From NCBI GenBank assembly GCA_018389105.1, contig JACATO010001066.1, positions 1-64,000 on the forward strand: a stretch of DNA of 64,000 nt, given 5' to 3'. Shown piece by piece: positions 1 through 12,781 of this stretch (position 1 is the first letter of the stretch; the number at the start of each line of letters is the position of its first letter). A program made the translations under genes and the position numbers. The notes beneath the pieces are model-generated. The model had not been told where the DNA came from. It made no database searches and worked only from the letters and a program-made list of their open reading frames with translations. Source of the DNA: Nautilus pompilius (taxonomy: Eukaryota > Mollusca > Cephalopoda > Nautilida > Nautilidae).

Positions 1-1330
1 TCAAAGCAAAACTTATGGTTGCATCGCTACTTCGCCTCGTGGTGCGTAACGATTTTGGTTGGTTACAAATGCATCGAAAATCCGGCAACGAACAGTGGCG
101 CCAGACCGGCTAATGCATGCATGAGACCTCAGAATTAAACCGTGATGATGGCGACAGAGACAAGTCCTCCAAACGTATGCTCTTGGCTGGTGCTTTAGCT
201 AATACTAAAACGAGCGTGGAAATTGTCCAAAACAATCTTCTACTTTCTAGAATGAAACTACCACTGTCACCTGCGCGTTTATTATGGATTTGAAAACGGT
301 TTAATGTAAAAACAAAACAGGCGAACGGAGCGGCCTCTATCGGGATTTGTTTCCATTTGTATGATCTTACAAAAGTTTAAAAAGAAATTTTGTTTTACAA
401 GTTCATAAAAATACAAAACGAGAATTTAATATTTTTGGTTTTGTATTTAATTTTAATTCTTTACACTAAATATTATTTTAAAATATAATTGAGCTTATAA
501 ACTGATTTATATATCTTCCATCAGAAAATTGAAATAATGAATTATTTATTTATTCTTTAGAAAATTAACTTTATTAAAAAGTGCTTTTCTTGTTTTACAG
601 ATTAAGTCGATCAGATAGAAATAACAAATAACTATTACCTATTTTAAAATAATTTCTAAATCTATTATTTATATACTTTTTTGCAGTAAGAATAAAGTTT
701 TAAGTTAAGTAAATTTTCATAATAAAATGTAATTAAATGAAAAATTAGCTACAATTCAGAAGTAGCTGTACTGGATACATCGTTGGAGACAATTTTCCGT
801 CGTACATTCAGCAGTCGGGGTAACTAACCTAAAGGACATTTGTTAAGATAAAGCGAATCGAATTATAACTTGTGGAGGCTTATAGATCATTAACCCTGTC
901 GTTTACCAAAGACAGTTTACCAGCTACGCACTGTTATAAAATGACAGATCAACGATTAATAATCGAAAAACAAACACGAAGTATAGTGTTTAATTTGAAG
1001 CGAAAACGTTTACCTAGTTTTCAGATATGCAAAATGTCTATTTTTATGCGCCAAGTTAAAATGCAAAAAATCACACTACATCATCATTTTTATGAAATTA
1101 ATGCGTTATTCATTGCTTAGTCGTCGGATACCGGCATTTATCTAATTTGCAAATAAATCAGATTTAGCTACAGATCCACGTAAATGCAGACGTGGTCTGT
1201 TTCTGGAGAAGTGTACACGAATTGTAAATCGACAAAACTTAGAAAATAATGACATAATTGAAGCTATTGAATAAAACTTAATCCATCGATTGTCAATAGC
1301 TGAGAAAACAAAGTGGAAAATTTTTTCCGC
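1..1330. other. No recognised gene
   Basis: Mixed sequence with a CpG-containing first 350 bp and AT-rich DNA after. The 82-codon frame at 872-1120 resembles nothing I know and has no context. I see nothing to annotate. Confidence 0.5.
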
Positions 1331-1582
1331 TTTGTGTGTGTGTGTGTGTGTGTGGTGTGTGTGTATGTGTGTGTGTGTGTATGTGTGTGTATGTGTGTAT
1401 GTATGTGTGTGCATGTGTGTGTATGTGTGTTGTGTGTATATGTGTATGTATGTATGTGTGTATGTGTGCATGTGTGTATGTATGTATGTGTGTGTATGTG
1501 TGTGTATGTGTGTGTGTATGTGTGTGTATGTGTGTTGTGTGTGTGTGTGTGTGTATGTGTGTATGTGTATGTGTGTGTATGT

Positions 1583-1625
<43 letters not shown>

Positions 1626-1717
1626 TATGTGTATGTGTATGTATGTATGTGTATGTGTATGTGTGTGTATGTGTGTATGTGTGTGTGTGTGTATGTGTGT
1701 ATGTGTATGTGTATGTT
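1331..1717. repeat. (TG)n/(TGTA)n microsatellite
   Basis: Nearly 390 bp of TG dinucleotides interrupted by TATG units. It makes long open frames on both strands (Cys/Val/Tyr repeats in one direction, His/Thr in the other) that have no coding meaning. Confidence 0.95.
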
Positions 1718-2409
1718 TACTAGTTTTCGAATGTTTTTCCCTTTGTTTTCATGTCTCCAATAACATAATAAAGTGTCGATATGAGTCGATTTCCATATGG
1801 TGAGCTACAGTTCATTGGTCGGTCCTTGCCTTCAGCGATGGCCGTCGTAATACTTCTGCCGGATCAGTAAGTGAAGGAAAATGGCCGAGGAAAAGTTCTC
1901 TTTTGTTGTCTTTCTTTTACGTCGTGGGAGGGAGGTTGGTAATGCCAGGCTGGCGCCACACTTCCGATCTTCCGGTTTCCCGTCACGAAATAATCCTCGG
2001 TTAGGGTTTCCGTGAGTGTACGGTGTTCGCGCTATTAAGAACCACTAGAGGAAGTCGCGTTGGTTTGACCACGTGGTGTCACCAGATCGCGAGTCGTCCA
2101 TTCTGGAGGCCCCGCTGGCACGAACCAAAACCTGGAACGTTTTCATTACCCCTTGCGTCTGAGCATAAGGAAAGAGATCGGACTTTCAGGTGATGCGAAG
2201 CTATCAACCATTAAACTTCATATGAGTTTCTTTGCCCCCATCCACGACCCGCCCCAACATTTACTCCAAGCCCATGTAGAAGGAACCGATCTAGCGCCCC
2301 TCCCAACCCTTTTCTAGGCTAGCAAACTCTCCTTTTTTTAAAAAAAAATGGTTAACTTAAAAATTACTGTCAGTTATACCCCAAAGTACTGTAATCTTTT
2401 GCGACGTTA
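1718..2409. other. CpG-rich stretch, possible promoter region
   Basis: Rich in CpG compared with most of the window and leading into the TCTCGCGAGA palindrome and the motif array. No start site or coding exon was identified on either strand. Confidence 0.35.
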
Positions 2410-2419
2410 TCTCGCGAGA
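2410..2419. promoter_or_regulatory. TCTCGCGAGA palindrome (CGCG promoter element)
   Basis: A perfect 10-bp palindrome known from CpG-rich promoters in other animals. It lies 8 bp before the 59/60-bp array. No adjacent gene start was recognised, so its activity here is unproven. Confidence 0.4.
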
Positions 2420-2427
2420 TACCGCGA

Positions 2428-3022
2428 GCGTTTACGTGATGTCATCAGAATCAAAGATAGCGGAGCGGCGGGGTTAGGGAGGAGCCGGCGTTTACGTGAT
2501 GTCATCAGAATCAAAGATGGCGGAGCGGCGGGGTTAGGGTGAGCCAGCGTTTACGTGATGTCATCAGAATCAAAGATAGCGGAGCGGCGGGGTTAGGGAG
2601 GAGCCGGCGTTTACGTGATGTCATCAGAATCAAAGATGGCGGAGCGGCGGGGTTAGGGTGAGCCAGCGTTTACGTGATGTCATCAGAATCAAAGATGGCG
2701 GAGCGGCGGGGTTAGGGTGAGCCAGCGTTTACGTGATGTCATCAGAATCAAAGATGGCGGAGCGGCGGGGTTAGGGGGAGCCAGCGCTTACGTGATGACA
2801 TCAGAATCAAAGATGGCGGAGCGGCGGGGTTAGGGGGAGCCAGCGTTTACGTGATGTCATCAGAATCAAAGATGGCGGAGCGGCGGGGTTAGGGGGAGCC
2901 AGCGTTTACGTGATGTCATCAGAATCAAAGATGGCGGAGCGGCGGGGTTAGGGGGAGCCAGCGCTTACGTGATGACATCAGAATCAAAGATGGCGGAGCG
3001 GCGGGGTTAGAGGGGGGAGCCA
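2428..3022. repeat. Ten-unit 59/60-bp tandem array of promoter-like motifs
   Basis: Units start at 2428, 2488, 2547, 2607, 2666, 2725, 2784, 2843, 2902 and 2961. Each holds TTACGTGATGTCATCAG (a CRE/ATF-like site inside the palindrome TGATG-T-CATCA), then ATCAAAGATGGCGGAG (YY1-like AAGATGGCGG), then GGCGGGGTTAGGG. Units 1-2 and 3-4 form a repeated dimer (60+59). Units 7 and 10 carry the variant CTTACGTGATGACATCAG, which only flips the centre of the palindrome. Each unit contains ATG GCG GAG CGG CGG GGT TAG, a possible six-codon frame. The array is CpG-rich and follows a TCTCGCGAGA element. A promoter role is inference. Confidence 0.95.
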
Positions 3023-4088
3023 TCGAAATAATTTCCGTGTCAAAATTGGCGTGTGTGTCTGTCTGGGAGTCTGTTTTACGTGGTCCGGGGGGAGCGCTGA
3101 TGACAGAGACCGCCGCAACGCTGGGTAGGACTGCAGGTACAGTAAAAGCAGGGAAGTAGCGTGAACGACTGCATAATTTCAAGATTTTTATAAGAAAAGT
3201 TTTTTTTTAATGTTATTTTAAAAGCCTCTCTGGAAGGAGACAACCCTCCAAGAGTTCTTCCTTCAAGTGCCAGAAGCCCGATCCTTTTGCTCCGACACAA
3301 GGAGAGCACCAGACAGCTGTCCCCCGGCCGGCAGGAGCAGCACTGGCGAGAAACTATTAGTGAAAGCGGAATACCGCGTGAGAGGTTTCCCTCTCCATCC
3401 CGAGAACCTAAAGATGCTAAACGAAAGAGTGGAAGTCGGAGAAGGTGCTGCCAGGCGCAATGGCTTCGGGGATTAGAGATTCGGTATTATTCGAAGGGAA
3501 AGGATTGTTTGTACGGCCTCCCGTGTGTACTGTTTCCGACAACAGAATCAGTTCATAAAACGGCCTGAAGACACACGGCAGCCTGCAATGTTATTGCCCG
3601 TCTCGGGCCAAAACTAAAACATAATTCCTTCATGCACGCAATGGAGAAGAAACAATAAAATCTGTAAGTATTCCGAGTCAGAGGCTTTATTAAATAGGAG
3701 CACCTGTATTTGCTTCAATTATTATATGGCGTTAAATATTTTGTGGCCTTTGGGATATTCTACCTGTAATCGTCGTGACGATGATTTGTGTGATTCAGCT
3801 AATAATGGTAACGTCAACGGTTTAACTGAACTACGTGTAGATGAACGGAATTCAAAATACCCCAGAACGAGCCGTTGAGTGGCTTAAAGGAACACACACA
3901 CGAGCAAGAAGTGGCGGATGAAGTTACTGATACCAGAAAACTTTAGCAGTTAACTCTTGTGTTGTGATATGTACAGAACAACATACCTGTTGGAAAGCGT
4001 ATGGGGTTTGTGGCATGTGGGAGTATTAGCAGTGAAACATTGTGTCTTTGAATAATGTCGTAACTTTGGACTGGACCCCAGTTTGTGC
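3023..4088. other. No recognised gene
   Basis: CpG-containing sequence after the array. Short overlapping frames at 3267-3568 on both strands have no recognisable product. Confidence 0.5.
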
Positions 4089-4300
4089 AGGGGACAGATC
4101 TACAATGAAGCTGAGAATATAAGTGGAATACAAGCAGGATATGAAACAAGATTTCTCGAGCAGAACCCTCGTGCGGTACGTCTTATCAGCTAAATCTTGC
4201 CATCTCGAAAACCAGGTAACTAACAGAGGTCATTGCAAGCTTGATACCATCCAGACGGTTGGCATTTTCTTCAAGTTTAGCCCCAGAAGGTAGAAGCGGA
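4089..4300 (+). pseudogene. Possible decayed hAT-type transposase fragment
   Basis: The frame starting at 4089 reads RGQIYNEAENISGIQAG, then ETRFLEQNPRAV, before a stop at 4191. This resembles the GQ.YDNAANMSG...G.Q.R..E.NP.AV block before the C-x2-H motif of another hAT lineage (the DUF4371 type). About 90 bp further, TVGIFFKFSPRR fits the FFG.I...FS.SP.RW stretch. Nothing else around it is recognisable, so it is a small relic at best. Confidence 0.35.
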
Positions 4301-7300
4301 GGGAGGAAACTATACTGGGTAATGACAAAAAGACACCAAGGAAATATACTTCTCTAAAAAAAAAATGAAAAAGTGGGAATGCGATGTGAAACAAGACAAA
4401 AATACATCACACTAGACTTGGAGATTTCTATTAAATCCTGCAACTTTGAAATATCTTAGTGATATTCCTTTCAACAAAGAATGAAGGTGGGATACAAAAA
4501 GTATAACATAAGCAAATATAATGGCGAGATCATTGGCAATTGCTTATTTCATAGCTTTTTCACCAACCTGTATTTCTTTCGTGGCTAAACTGTGGGACTA
4601 ATCAAGTTGTTATAAGATTCTGTCCATGATACCGCTGATGGCTATGAAGAAATATCTTCTTTTAATCCAAAGATTCAAAAGACATCCGCAAAACAGTGGG
4701 ATTTTCAAAACTGTCTTTGATGATATCCTGAAGTTGGCTGATAAACGGAAACTCAAAGGGGAAATTTACCATCATCTAGCCCCATGGAAGTCTGGGGAAG
4801 ATGTATTTGTGATTTGTTTTAGAACGCGTAATAGAAAAACTATATCAAGATACACAGGAGTAACACAATAGCTGCTAGAGCTCCTCATCTGCTGCCTTAA
4901 GATTCTGCAAGTCTGTTTTCCATCAGTCATCCAGGAGATCAAAGACTTTTATGGCGCAGATCTGTCAGCGCCACTGTCATACTGTCAATACGCGTGGCGG
5001 TGTAAGAGGGAGAAAGTTGCTGATGCATCTACGCCGCTGTGCGAGAGACGACTGCACAAATCAATATGCCCACGTCTCCCAACATCTACATGGTCCTGCA
5101 TCTACTGATAATTATCTCTGGGTGTCGAAAAGGCAAAAATTCTATATTGAACTACGTGAAGAATTATCGCAGAAGCGGTGTGAGCCAAGGAGAGTTTAAC
5201 GCTCCACCTCTATTATACATACGAAGGACACCAAAATTGACATTAACCGAATCATTGGTAGACAGGTTCGCAGAAACCACAGAAGAATGCTTCCCATTAA
5301 GCCTCTGTCAAAACGATTGAACTAATTAAGATGCCGAAGTAGCAACTGTTTGTAATTTGTTTTCGTTGGTCGCATTTTCCGTTAAGGTCTTTAGACTGTT
5401 TGACATACAGATCTACAAATTCTCTACAAAATATTTACCATTACGGGATTTTTTTAATTTGGGAATAGAATTTTTTTTTTTAAAACTCCGCGAACTCCAG
5501 GAGGCTTTTCGTCTGGGTTGACCCCACGGGAGCGTTTTTCTGGACCCAATCGAGGGCCCAACACGGCCTCCAACCTCCCACTCCTTATAAAATACTGGAT
5601 TTTCCCCTCCCCACCCGACCTCAAATATTTTTTTGTTTTATAATTAGATTAGTGGTTGTTGCGCATCCCTGATTCTGTTCTTTCTCGCACCTATGAGACC
5701 GACGAGAATCCAGACAGTCTATCTCTAGTCATCTGGTGACAGTCATTACGCGAAAGAAGACACCTCTCCACCTATAAAATGCACAGGCCAAACATTCCCT
5801 CTTTCTGCCCGCCTCTGTCACTTACTCATTCACGTTGGCCAGATTCTTGTCCTCTAAACCTTTGGTCAGCCAACTATTCTTGTCTCCTGTCGCTGCCCGG
5901 TATTTTCGCGATCTATGCTTCGATTCTCAATCACCGAGGGTAATCTGTAAAAACTGAAAATGTTTTTCTCCGGCCTTTCTATTTGAACAACTAAAAATAG
6001 CGCAGTCGATAACCATTATGTTCCAAATTAAGTCTAAGCGAAGAACATTCTTCTAAATCTCCAACAAAAGCGAATGCCTAAAAAATGGCCGACTTGCTGC
6101 GTTTCCAAGGAAACGATGCCGTAGTTGACACTTCTCTATTGGAGTTGTGTTGAAATAGTATTCTGGCTGCCACCTTTTAATTGAACGAAATATGGACGGA
6201 GATGGCGCAGGAAAGTAACGTACTGGAGTTGTACTTCGATGTCCTAATTTCCTGGCAGTCTGTTGTTTGGAACGGCAGTGTCAGATCACCGCCAACCATT
6301 TAGAGTCAAAATAGCGGTGAAGAGGTCAAGACCTTTCATTACTTTACAGGGTCTTCGCGTAAATCTCGGCCTCCGCAAGTTCCTCTCTCAGCCGAGACGG
6401 AATATTCTTTCGGAAGAAGCTCTGCCGGATACACGAGACACGCCCCACTGACTCGAGCAGATTTGGGCTATGAGCGTTTTCAGACAATTCCACCCTGAAG
6501 ACAAGCACGTGTGAGGTGGGGAGAGGGTGATAATTACTGTTTACATCTGTCATGTGTTGCCGTTTACCAGTTAAAATTTGTAGCTGTCAACTACTTACGT
6601 AAGCAAAGACGCCAAATCTGCCAATTTACACCATAAGATCGGCTTTCTTACTCCTTTTGACTTACAGGGAAAGAAAGGAAGGTTTTACCTGTTGGTAGAT
6701 AATGGACAAAATAGCGTGGATATTATAAAGGCCGGTTTGCAATATGTTATCTGTACTAATTATGTGTGAATAGCAGCGATCTGAGGCTTTGTTCTGGTCG
6801 CGTTGTTTATATGAAGCCACCTCGGAAAGTCAGGCTCAGCAGCAATTTTGAAGAACTAGTGAACTCTGTAAACAGGACGCATTCGTCCCTTGCACCTGGG
6901 AGACGTCAGAAGCTTTTTACGCCCAGGTCTCCACCAGGTGGCGCACGCAGTTATCGCTTCTTCGGGTTTTACAATAAGTACCCCCTCTCCTCCTCCTCCC
7001 ACGTTTTTTGTCTCCTCCCATCTTCGGATCTTCCGAAAAGAGACGGCGGCTGGTGCGAGATTCAGACGGAAGGTGATGTCGGAGCATCTATGGATGAACT
7101 TCTCTCTTTCCGGAAATAACACGTCTGGCTATAAAACATGCTGAGCGGGGCTCTCCGACATACTCTGGGCACAGTTTCGTATCCGATGTCTGAATAAAAA
7201 CAGGTTTATAATTTTACGCGAAATCTTTTTTGTGCAATTTTCATTTCTGATGTTGCAAAGATATTTGTGCTCTTCGCATTCCGACCAGGTAATACAAGAT

Positions 7301-10169
7301 AAAAACATATTTATGTGTTGATTAATTTGTAGAGCTGCTTCTAGTAACATATAATCCGCGTCCGCCATTACAACAACTCGGCTGTCTAATTATTGCGCCG
7401 ATACTCAAAACCATATTACACCCTAACCTGCCTCTCGGCTGTGCATCAGTGCTCATTTTCAAAAAAATATTAAAACAAAACTTAAATTTCTGATTTTATG
7501 GATTAAACTGGAGGAATTTAATTAAGGGGTTCTCGGATGTCAGATAAAATTTCCCAGAGAACTGTTAATGTGGTTACCAATCCGCTCCTTTCTGGAAACT
7601 ACGAGCTAAATGAAAATAATTTAAAATATTTAAAAATACATTGATTTCCCCGTCTTGATTTGAGAAACCGGGCCTATTCGAAATTCCCAGGGGTCAGCTA
7701 CCGATGGTAATTTACGGGGCCAAGAGACAGATGCTTTTGAGCAGAATTGAAATCTTTGGACAAAAAAAAAGAAAAAAGAGAGAAGAAATTAGATCAATTG
7801 TATCATTGCACGAGACAAACTTTCTCTTGGAGATTTAAATATTGATAATTTACGTGTTAATTAAAATCGTTAGTATGGTGCAGTTAATGTGACTCCTCCC
7901 ATCTCCGTTTTCCAGAAGAGTAAGGGGGCAGGAGGTTCTCTGTTTTCTCGTGGTTGACGAAGATCTAAAACCTCTACGGCCTCTCATCTCCTTTTGTCTC
8001 CGAAGCTGATACGGAGATGGAAGAAGGCGATCTGTGTTTGTCAGCAGTTCTGGAACTCAGACGTCAGGCTAGCAGTCCACGGCTTCTCTCCACACCTGTT
8101 TAGATTTCTGAATCTCACACACACATCTCTTTGGTAGGATTAGTTATCACCACCCAGCTTCTCCGTGATAAAATTTCAATTCAATAAAGAATCGAACGAA
8201 TAGCACAAGGAACACACGTCTCATGTTAATGGCGACTGTATTCAAAGATACCCGTGAAGATAGATGTAATTCAATGCGTAGGGCATATTATCGTAACTAT
8301 ACGTAAAATATTTAGATAATTAGCTTTATGACTAAAGGGAGGCTACTGCCATTGCCTTACTGGCCCGCAATTAATAATTATCATACACAGTTCATGATTT
8401 AGAACAGCATTTTTGTTGCATGAAGACAAGAATTCATCACGGTCCCAGGGTTAAGAAAATATTTCGCGGTGGTTTTAAACTGTTTCCACTGCGGCTGAAT
8501 ATGCATTTACTCCATGTATAAACCTGTCACTAGTTAATTTATAATAACGACCTTTATTATTCTTAATAGCCTACATTCAAAACCCTTAACAGAGTTTTAA
8601 AAAGAAAGAAAAAAAATACGTTGCCTCCTGCCAACTTTACGAGCTGAATAACACGGATCTGATGGCACTAATCGTTGAATATTCAATGCTTAATCCAGAA
8701 ATTTTAATATCTGTCGTCCAGCATGTTATTAAGGCAATTAAGAATCTAACTTCGACGGTCCCGCCGAGAAAAGCCATTCATAAATCTGTGGTGTTGTCAT
8801 TAAAAAAAGCTGAATAACTGCTCTTGCTGGCAACTTATTTCACTCATTAACATTTCTATTACTCAAGAATTATATTCCGATTTCTAACCGTTCGATTATG
8901 ACTGTGGATAGTCGAAAAAGCAGTACAATTTATTTCGAAGCGAGTAAAGTCAATTTCCAATGCTAGAGAACATTATCCGGACCCTGCTGGGTCTTTAAAT
9001 GGAATATTTAGATAACTAACTTAAGGCTACAGAGAAGCACCTGATTGGTGTTCTTCCTAAAAAGCGCAGCTTTAATGGCTGAAGCTGCGAATGGTTTTGA
9101 CTTCTTGGAAAACGGGAAGCTACAGCTGTCGACTTCGTTGCTAATGCGAGTTAATAGCAAGCGAACTGTTGAGCGAAAGAAAAAAAAATACATGACGAAT
9201 TAATTTTGAAATAAGTACCGGGAGGAGGTCAAAGATACTAGTGTCAAGAACCGGGCGTGGAGGAGAGGTGGAGGTACGACGGGATATCGGCTGAAGAGAT
9301 GCTCCGCTGCCAAAATTCTGGTCAGGACCGGGGTCTGGTTTCGGCAAACACAAAGAACCCCACAAAAAGGATCTAACTTTGGTGAGAACCACCTGGCCGA
9401 GAAATATTCGTGTGTCTTTAATACAAAAACAGAAAGGGCGAGGTTCCCGGCAGATCTCTGACCCTGAGTAAATCTGGGAGACGTATTGCAAGTTGGAACA
9501 GAGATGGGACGAGCTACCACCCCCCCCTTCCCGGCTCGGAAAGGAGGAGGGGTGCTTTTCTGTTTGATCTTTAAATTAGTGTTACCTATACCAACTAACC
9601 TCTTCCTCCATCACTCTGTTTTGCTTAGCCGTTATTACGCGTTCATTTTATGCATAAATCGTTTACCATCCGCATCAAAAAATCCATTTTCAATGCTGGT
9701 TACATTCCGGGATCGAAACTCGGACTTACGCGAGCCCGACTTAATTTAGTTGTTGCGAAGACGCGCCGCGGCTTATACAGTAATCAGTCTACACGAATGC
9801 CTCCAACAAATGCCACCGACAATTCATTTCCATTTACAGTTTCACTGCTTATTTGTTTTTGTTTCTAGCTTATCTAACCTCGCCATGGTACTCCGGCGAG
9901 CCTGTAGCCAGTCAGAACGGCTAACCTGCAGGCCCATAATCGACTGTGATGATCGAAGTTATATAATAATGAGAAAGTAGGCGAGTGTTTGACGTCAGAC
10001 TGATATCCCTCTACCACCAACCGCTACCAGCTTTTATCTTCCACAAACAGTACTTCATTTACGCACCAACGAATATCGAGTTTATTTCGCCCAGCAAGGA
10101 ATAGATTTTAGATGAAAATTATAAGTTTGTTTCGTAAAAATTATCTGATCTTTTTTTTCTTTTTCTTTT
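4301..10169. other. Intergenic, no recognised gene
   Basis: Nearly 6 kb with moderate CpG, frames of up to 117 codons (for example 6766-7119 plus and 9141-9491 minus) and no recognisable domains. Fragments at 4626-5320 may be further decayed transposon sequence linked to the 4.1-kb hAT relic, but I cannot place them. Confidence 0.5.
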
Positions 10170-11169
10170 GCCAACAATTTTAAGTTGACAGAATATTTCC
10201 TTATTTTTGTAGGGAAGTGTATTATTGGTCTTGCAAGTTTGTGCTTAACGTCGTTAGATACCGAAACGGGCCAACAATTTTAAGTTGACAGAATATTTCC
10301 TTATTTTTGTAGGGAAGTGTATTATTGGTCTTGCAAGTTTATGCTTAACGTCGTTAGATACCGAAACGGGCCAACAATTTTAAGTTGACAGAATATTTCC
10401 TTATTTTTGTAGGGAAGTGTATTATTGGTCTTGCAAGTTTATGCTTAACGTCGTTAGATACCGAAACGGGCCAACAATTTTAAGTTGACAGAATATTTCC
10501 TTATTTTTGTAGGGAAGTGTATTATTGGTCTTGCAAGTTTATGCTTAACGTCGTTAGATACCCAAACGGGCCAACAATTTTAAGTTGACAGAATATTTCC
10601 TTATTTTTGTAGGGAAGTGTATTATTGGTCTTGCAAGTTTGTGCTTAACGTCGTTAGATACCGAAACGGGCCAACAATTTTAAGTTGACAGAATATTTCC
10701 TTATTTTTGTAGGGAAGTGTATTATTGGTCTTGCAAGTTTATGCTTAACGTCGTTAGATACCGAAACGGGCCAACAATTTTAAGTTGACAGAATATTTCC
10801 TTATTTTTGTAGGGAAGTGTATTATTGGTCTTGCAAGTTTATGCTTAACGTCGTTAGATACCGAAACGGGCCAACAATTTTAAGTTGACAGAATATTTCC
10901 TTATTTTTGTAGGGAAGTGTATTATTGGTCTTGCAAGTTTATGCTTAACGTCGTTAGATACCGAAACGGGCCAACAATTTTAAGTTGACAGAATATTTCC
11001 TTATTTTTGTAGGGAAGTGTATTATTGGTCTTGCAAGTTTGTGCTTAACGTCGTTAGATACCGAAACGGGCCAACAATTTTAAGTTGACAGAATATTTCC
11101 TTATTTTTGTAGGGAAGTGTATTATTGGTCTTGCAAGTTTATGCTTAACGTCGTTAGATACCGAAACGG
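10170..11169. repeat. Satellite: ten units of exactly 100 bp
   Basis: Units start every 100 bp from 10170 to 11070 with GCCAACAATTTTAAGTTGAC and end ATACCGAAACGG. They are almost identical. One diagnostic site (AAGTTT[G/A]TGCTTAACG) reads G,A,A,A,G,A,A,A,G,A across the ten units, a four-unit (400-bp) higher-order period. Unit 4 also has a private C (ATACCCAAACGG). There are no spacers and no open frame. Such exact spacing points to very recent unequal exchange or rolling-circle-type amplification. Confidence 0.97.
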
Positions 11170-12031
11170 GATTTTTAACGTCCTTGTTTAATTCCGAATT
11201 TATTAAAGAAGATTAATTAATTTATTATACTTTTACTGCGCAGTAATACGTTGTTTGGTGTCGGTGAACTTCGAGTAAATTCCACTTCATCTATGAATGG
11301 CAGTAAAGGTCGTATAAAGATAAACTTTACTCGGGGAAAGCGAGAATCTGTCTGCGTGCATTCAATTCTGTTTTTACGCCTTTCCTTTTTATATACCCCC
11401 CCCTAGGCTGAAAGACAAATAATCAGCCATAACTTCTCTTACTTTTCTGTCTATTCTGTAGCCAAAAAATGCGCTCGTTGAAAGCGCAGATGGATGCAAT
11501 TGCTAATTAGAAAAGATGGCTTCTCCCCTCCCCTGAGGTACGGGTCTCCTGGCCAAACCATCCAGGTTTCAAGAGAGGCAGACGATCTGTAGGAAATGGT
11601 GGGGCTAGAACACTGCGCTGGCTCGTAAATACTACCCGCGTATTGTACACGAGTAAGAACGTCTAGCAGTAAAATCACTTCGCGAACATCCGTCGGGGGC
11701 GCTGTCTGCCAACCCCCCCTCCTCTCCGAGTCAGGGAATATTAGAATTATCTTTGCACAGCGCCCTGTCCAAAAAAAGGGAGACCTCGTAAAAGTCAAGA
11801 TGCTGTCGACAACTGCCACAAACCGGCGTAGTTATGGAAGCGGGTGGCCTCGGTTCTAATGCGACTGTAGAAAAAAATATCTGCTTCCTACCTGCCCACC
11901 TCTTCCGTGTTGCTATTCTCAACTTTCGAAAGGCCACCACACCGTTCTCGCAAACTATTCAGGACTTTCACGTGAGTCTACCCCACTTTCCTCCCACTTC
12001 TAGAGCAAGACAGCAAAGTAAACAGACTTAA
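11170..12031. other. No recognised gene
   Basis: Unique-looking sequence between the 100-bp satellite and the hAT element, with moderate CpG. The 122-codon minus frame at 11451-11819 is not recognisable. Confidence 0.5.
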
Positions 12032-12039
12032 GTTTAAAT
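12032..12039. repeat. Left target-site duplication of the hAT element
   Basis: GTTTAAAT, 7 of 8 identical to the right flank CTTTAAAT at 15097-15104. Confidence 0.8.
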
Positions 12040-12054
12040 CAGTGGTTCTCAACG
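12040..12054 (+). repeat. Left terminal inverted repeat of the hAT element
   Basis: CAGTGGTTCTCAACG. It matches the complement of the right end for 14 bases. Confidence 0.85.
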
Positions 12055-12781
12055 TGGGCAATTCGATTTTTAAGGGGGGCAATTGAGTACGAATGAAGAG
12101 GTTTGGGTCCAAATTTTCCATTTTTATTTCTTGGATTTTCCATCAGGTAAAGTTTATGTTTCAGATGCTATTTTGATTTTTTTTTAGTGAGAAAGGTCTT
12201 TATTGTATAGTTATTACATAATCACTGTGCCATCGCTCTTCATGCACGTCACACAGAGTGCACGGGGTCATGGAAGAACCTTATTTATTGAATTTGATTT
12301 AGAAATGCGATTCAAAGGGCTTTTGCTAAGTTACCATTATAATAACTGTTTCCTCCGTTTTCTCTCAAAGGAGAGCATTTCCATTTTCTGAAAATTCAGA
12401 GCTCGTAAACAAAGAAGTTGTTTTGGTGTTTTCACGCAAGGTAATTGATACATATTTCTTTGGTTGCTCGTGAATATATTTGATTGTTTAGTATTATGAT
12501 GATGCGAGAAGATACATAAAGTGTCAGAGATGAAAACTTAATAGTCCAAATGCTAATATAATACAACAGTCTTGCCAAATTCATTGTGTATGTGTGTGTG
12601 TGCATATTTTTGTGAGACGATTATCGTCAATACATTCGTGATACAAATTTCTCACACATTCGTAAAAATCTGTTGTACCGCACTCTGTCCTTATATGCTG
12701 TATAAAACGAATCGGCATTGTTTTATTAATTGTTAACTTCATTTCATTTGTGTTTTTACTTGAACGTCTTAAATTCTGAAA

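Noticed and set aside
1290..1803. Overlapping open frames of 109-157 codons on both strands
   Set aside because: They are translations of the (TG)n/(TGTA)n microsatellite and have no complex sequence.
2428..3022. GGGTTAGGG motifs as an interstitial telomere
   Set aside because: Only one TTAGGG per 59/60-bp unit, embedded in unrelated sequence. It is not a telomeric array.
6766..7144. Overlapping frames of 84-117 codons on both strands
   Set aside because: No known motif. The stretch is mildly GC-rich, which lengthens random frames.
10170..11169. Regular repeat array that could suggest a CRISPR locus
   Set aside because: The units are contiguous with no spacers, 100 bp long, and the genome is eukaryotic.
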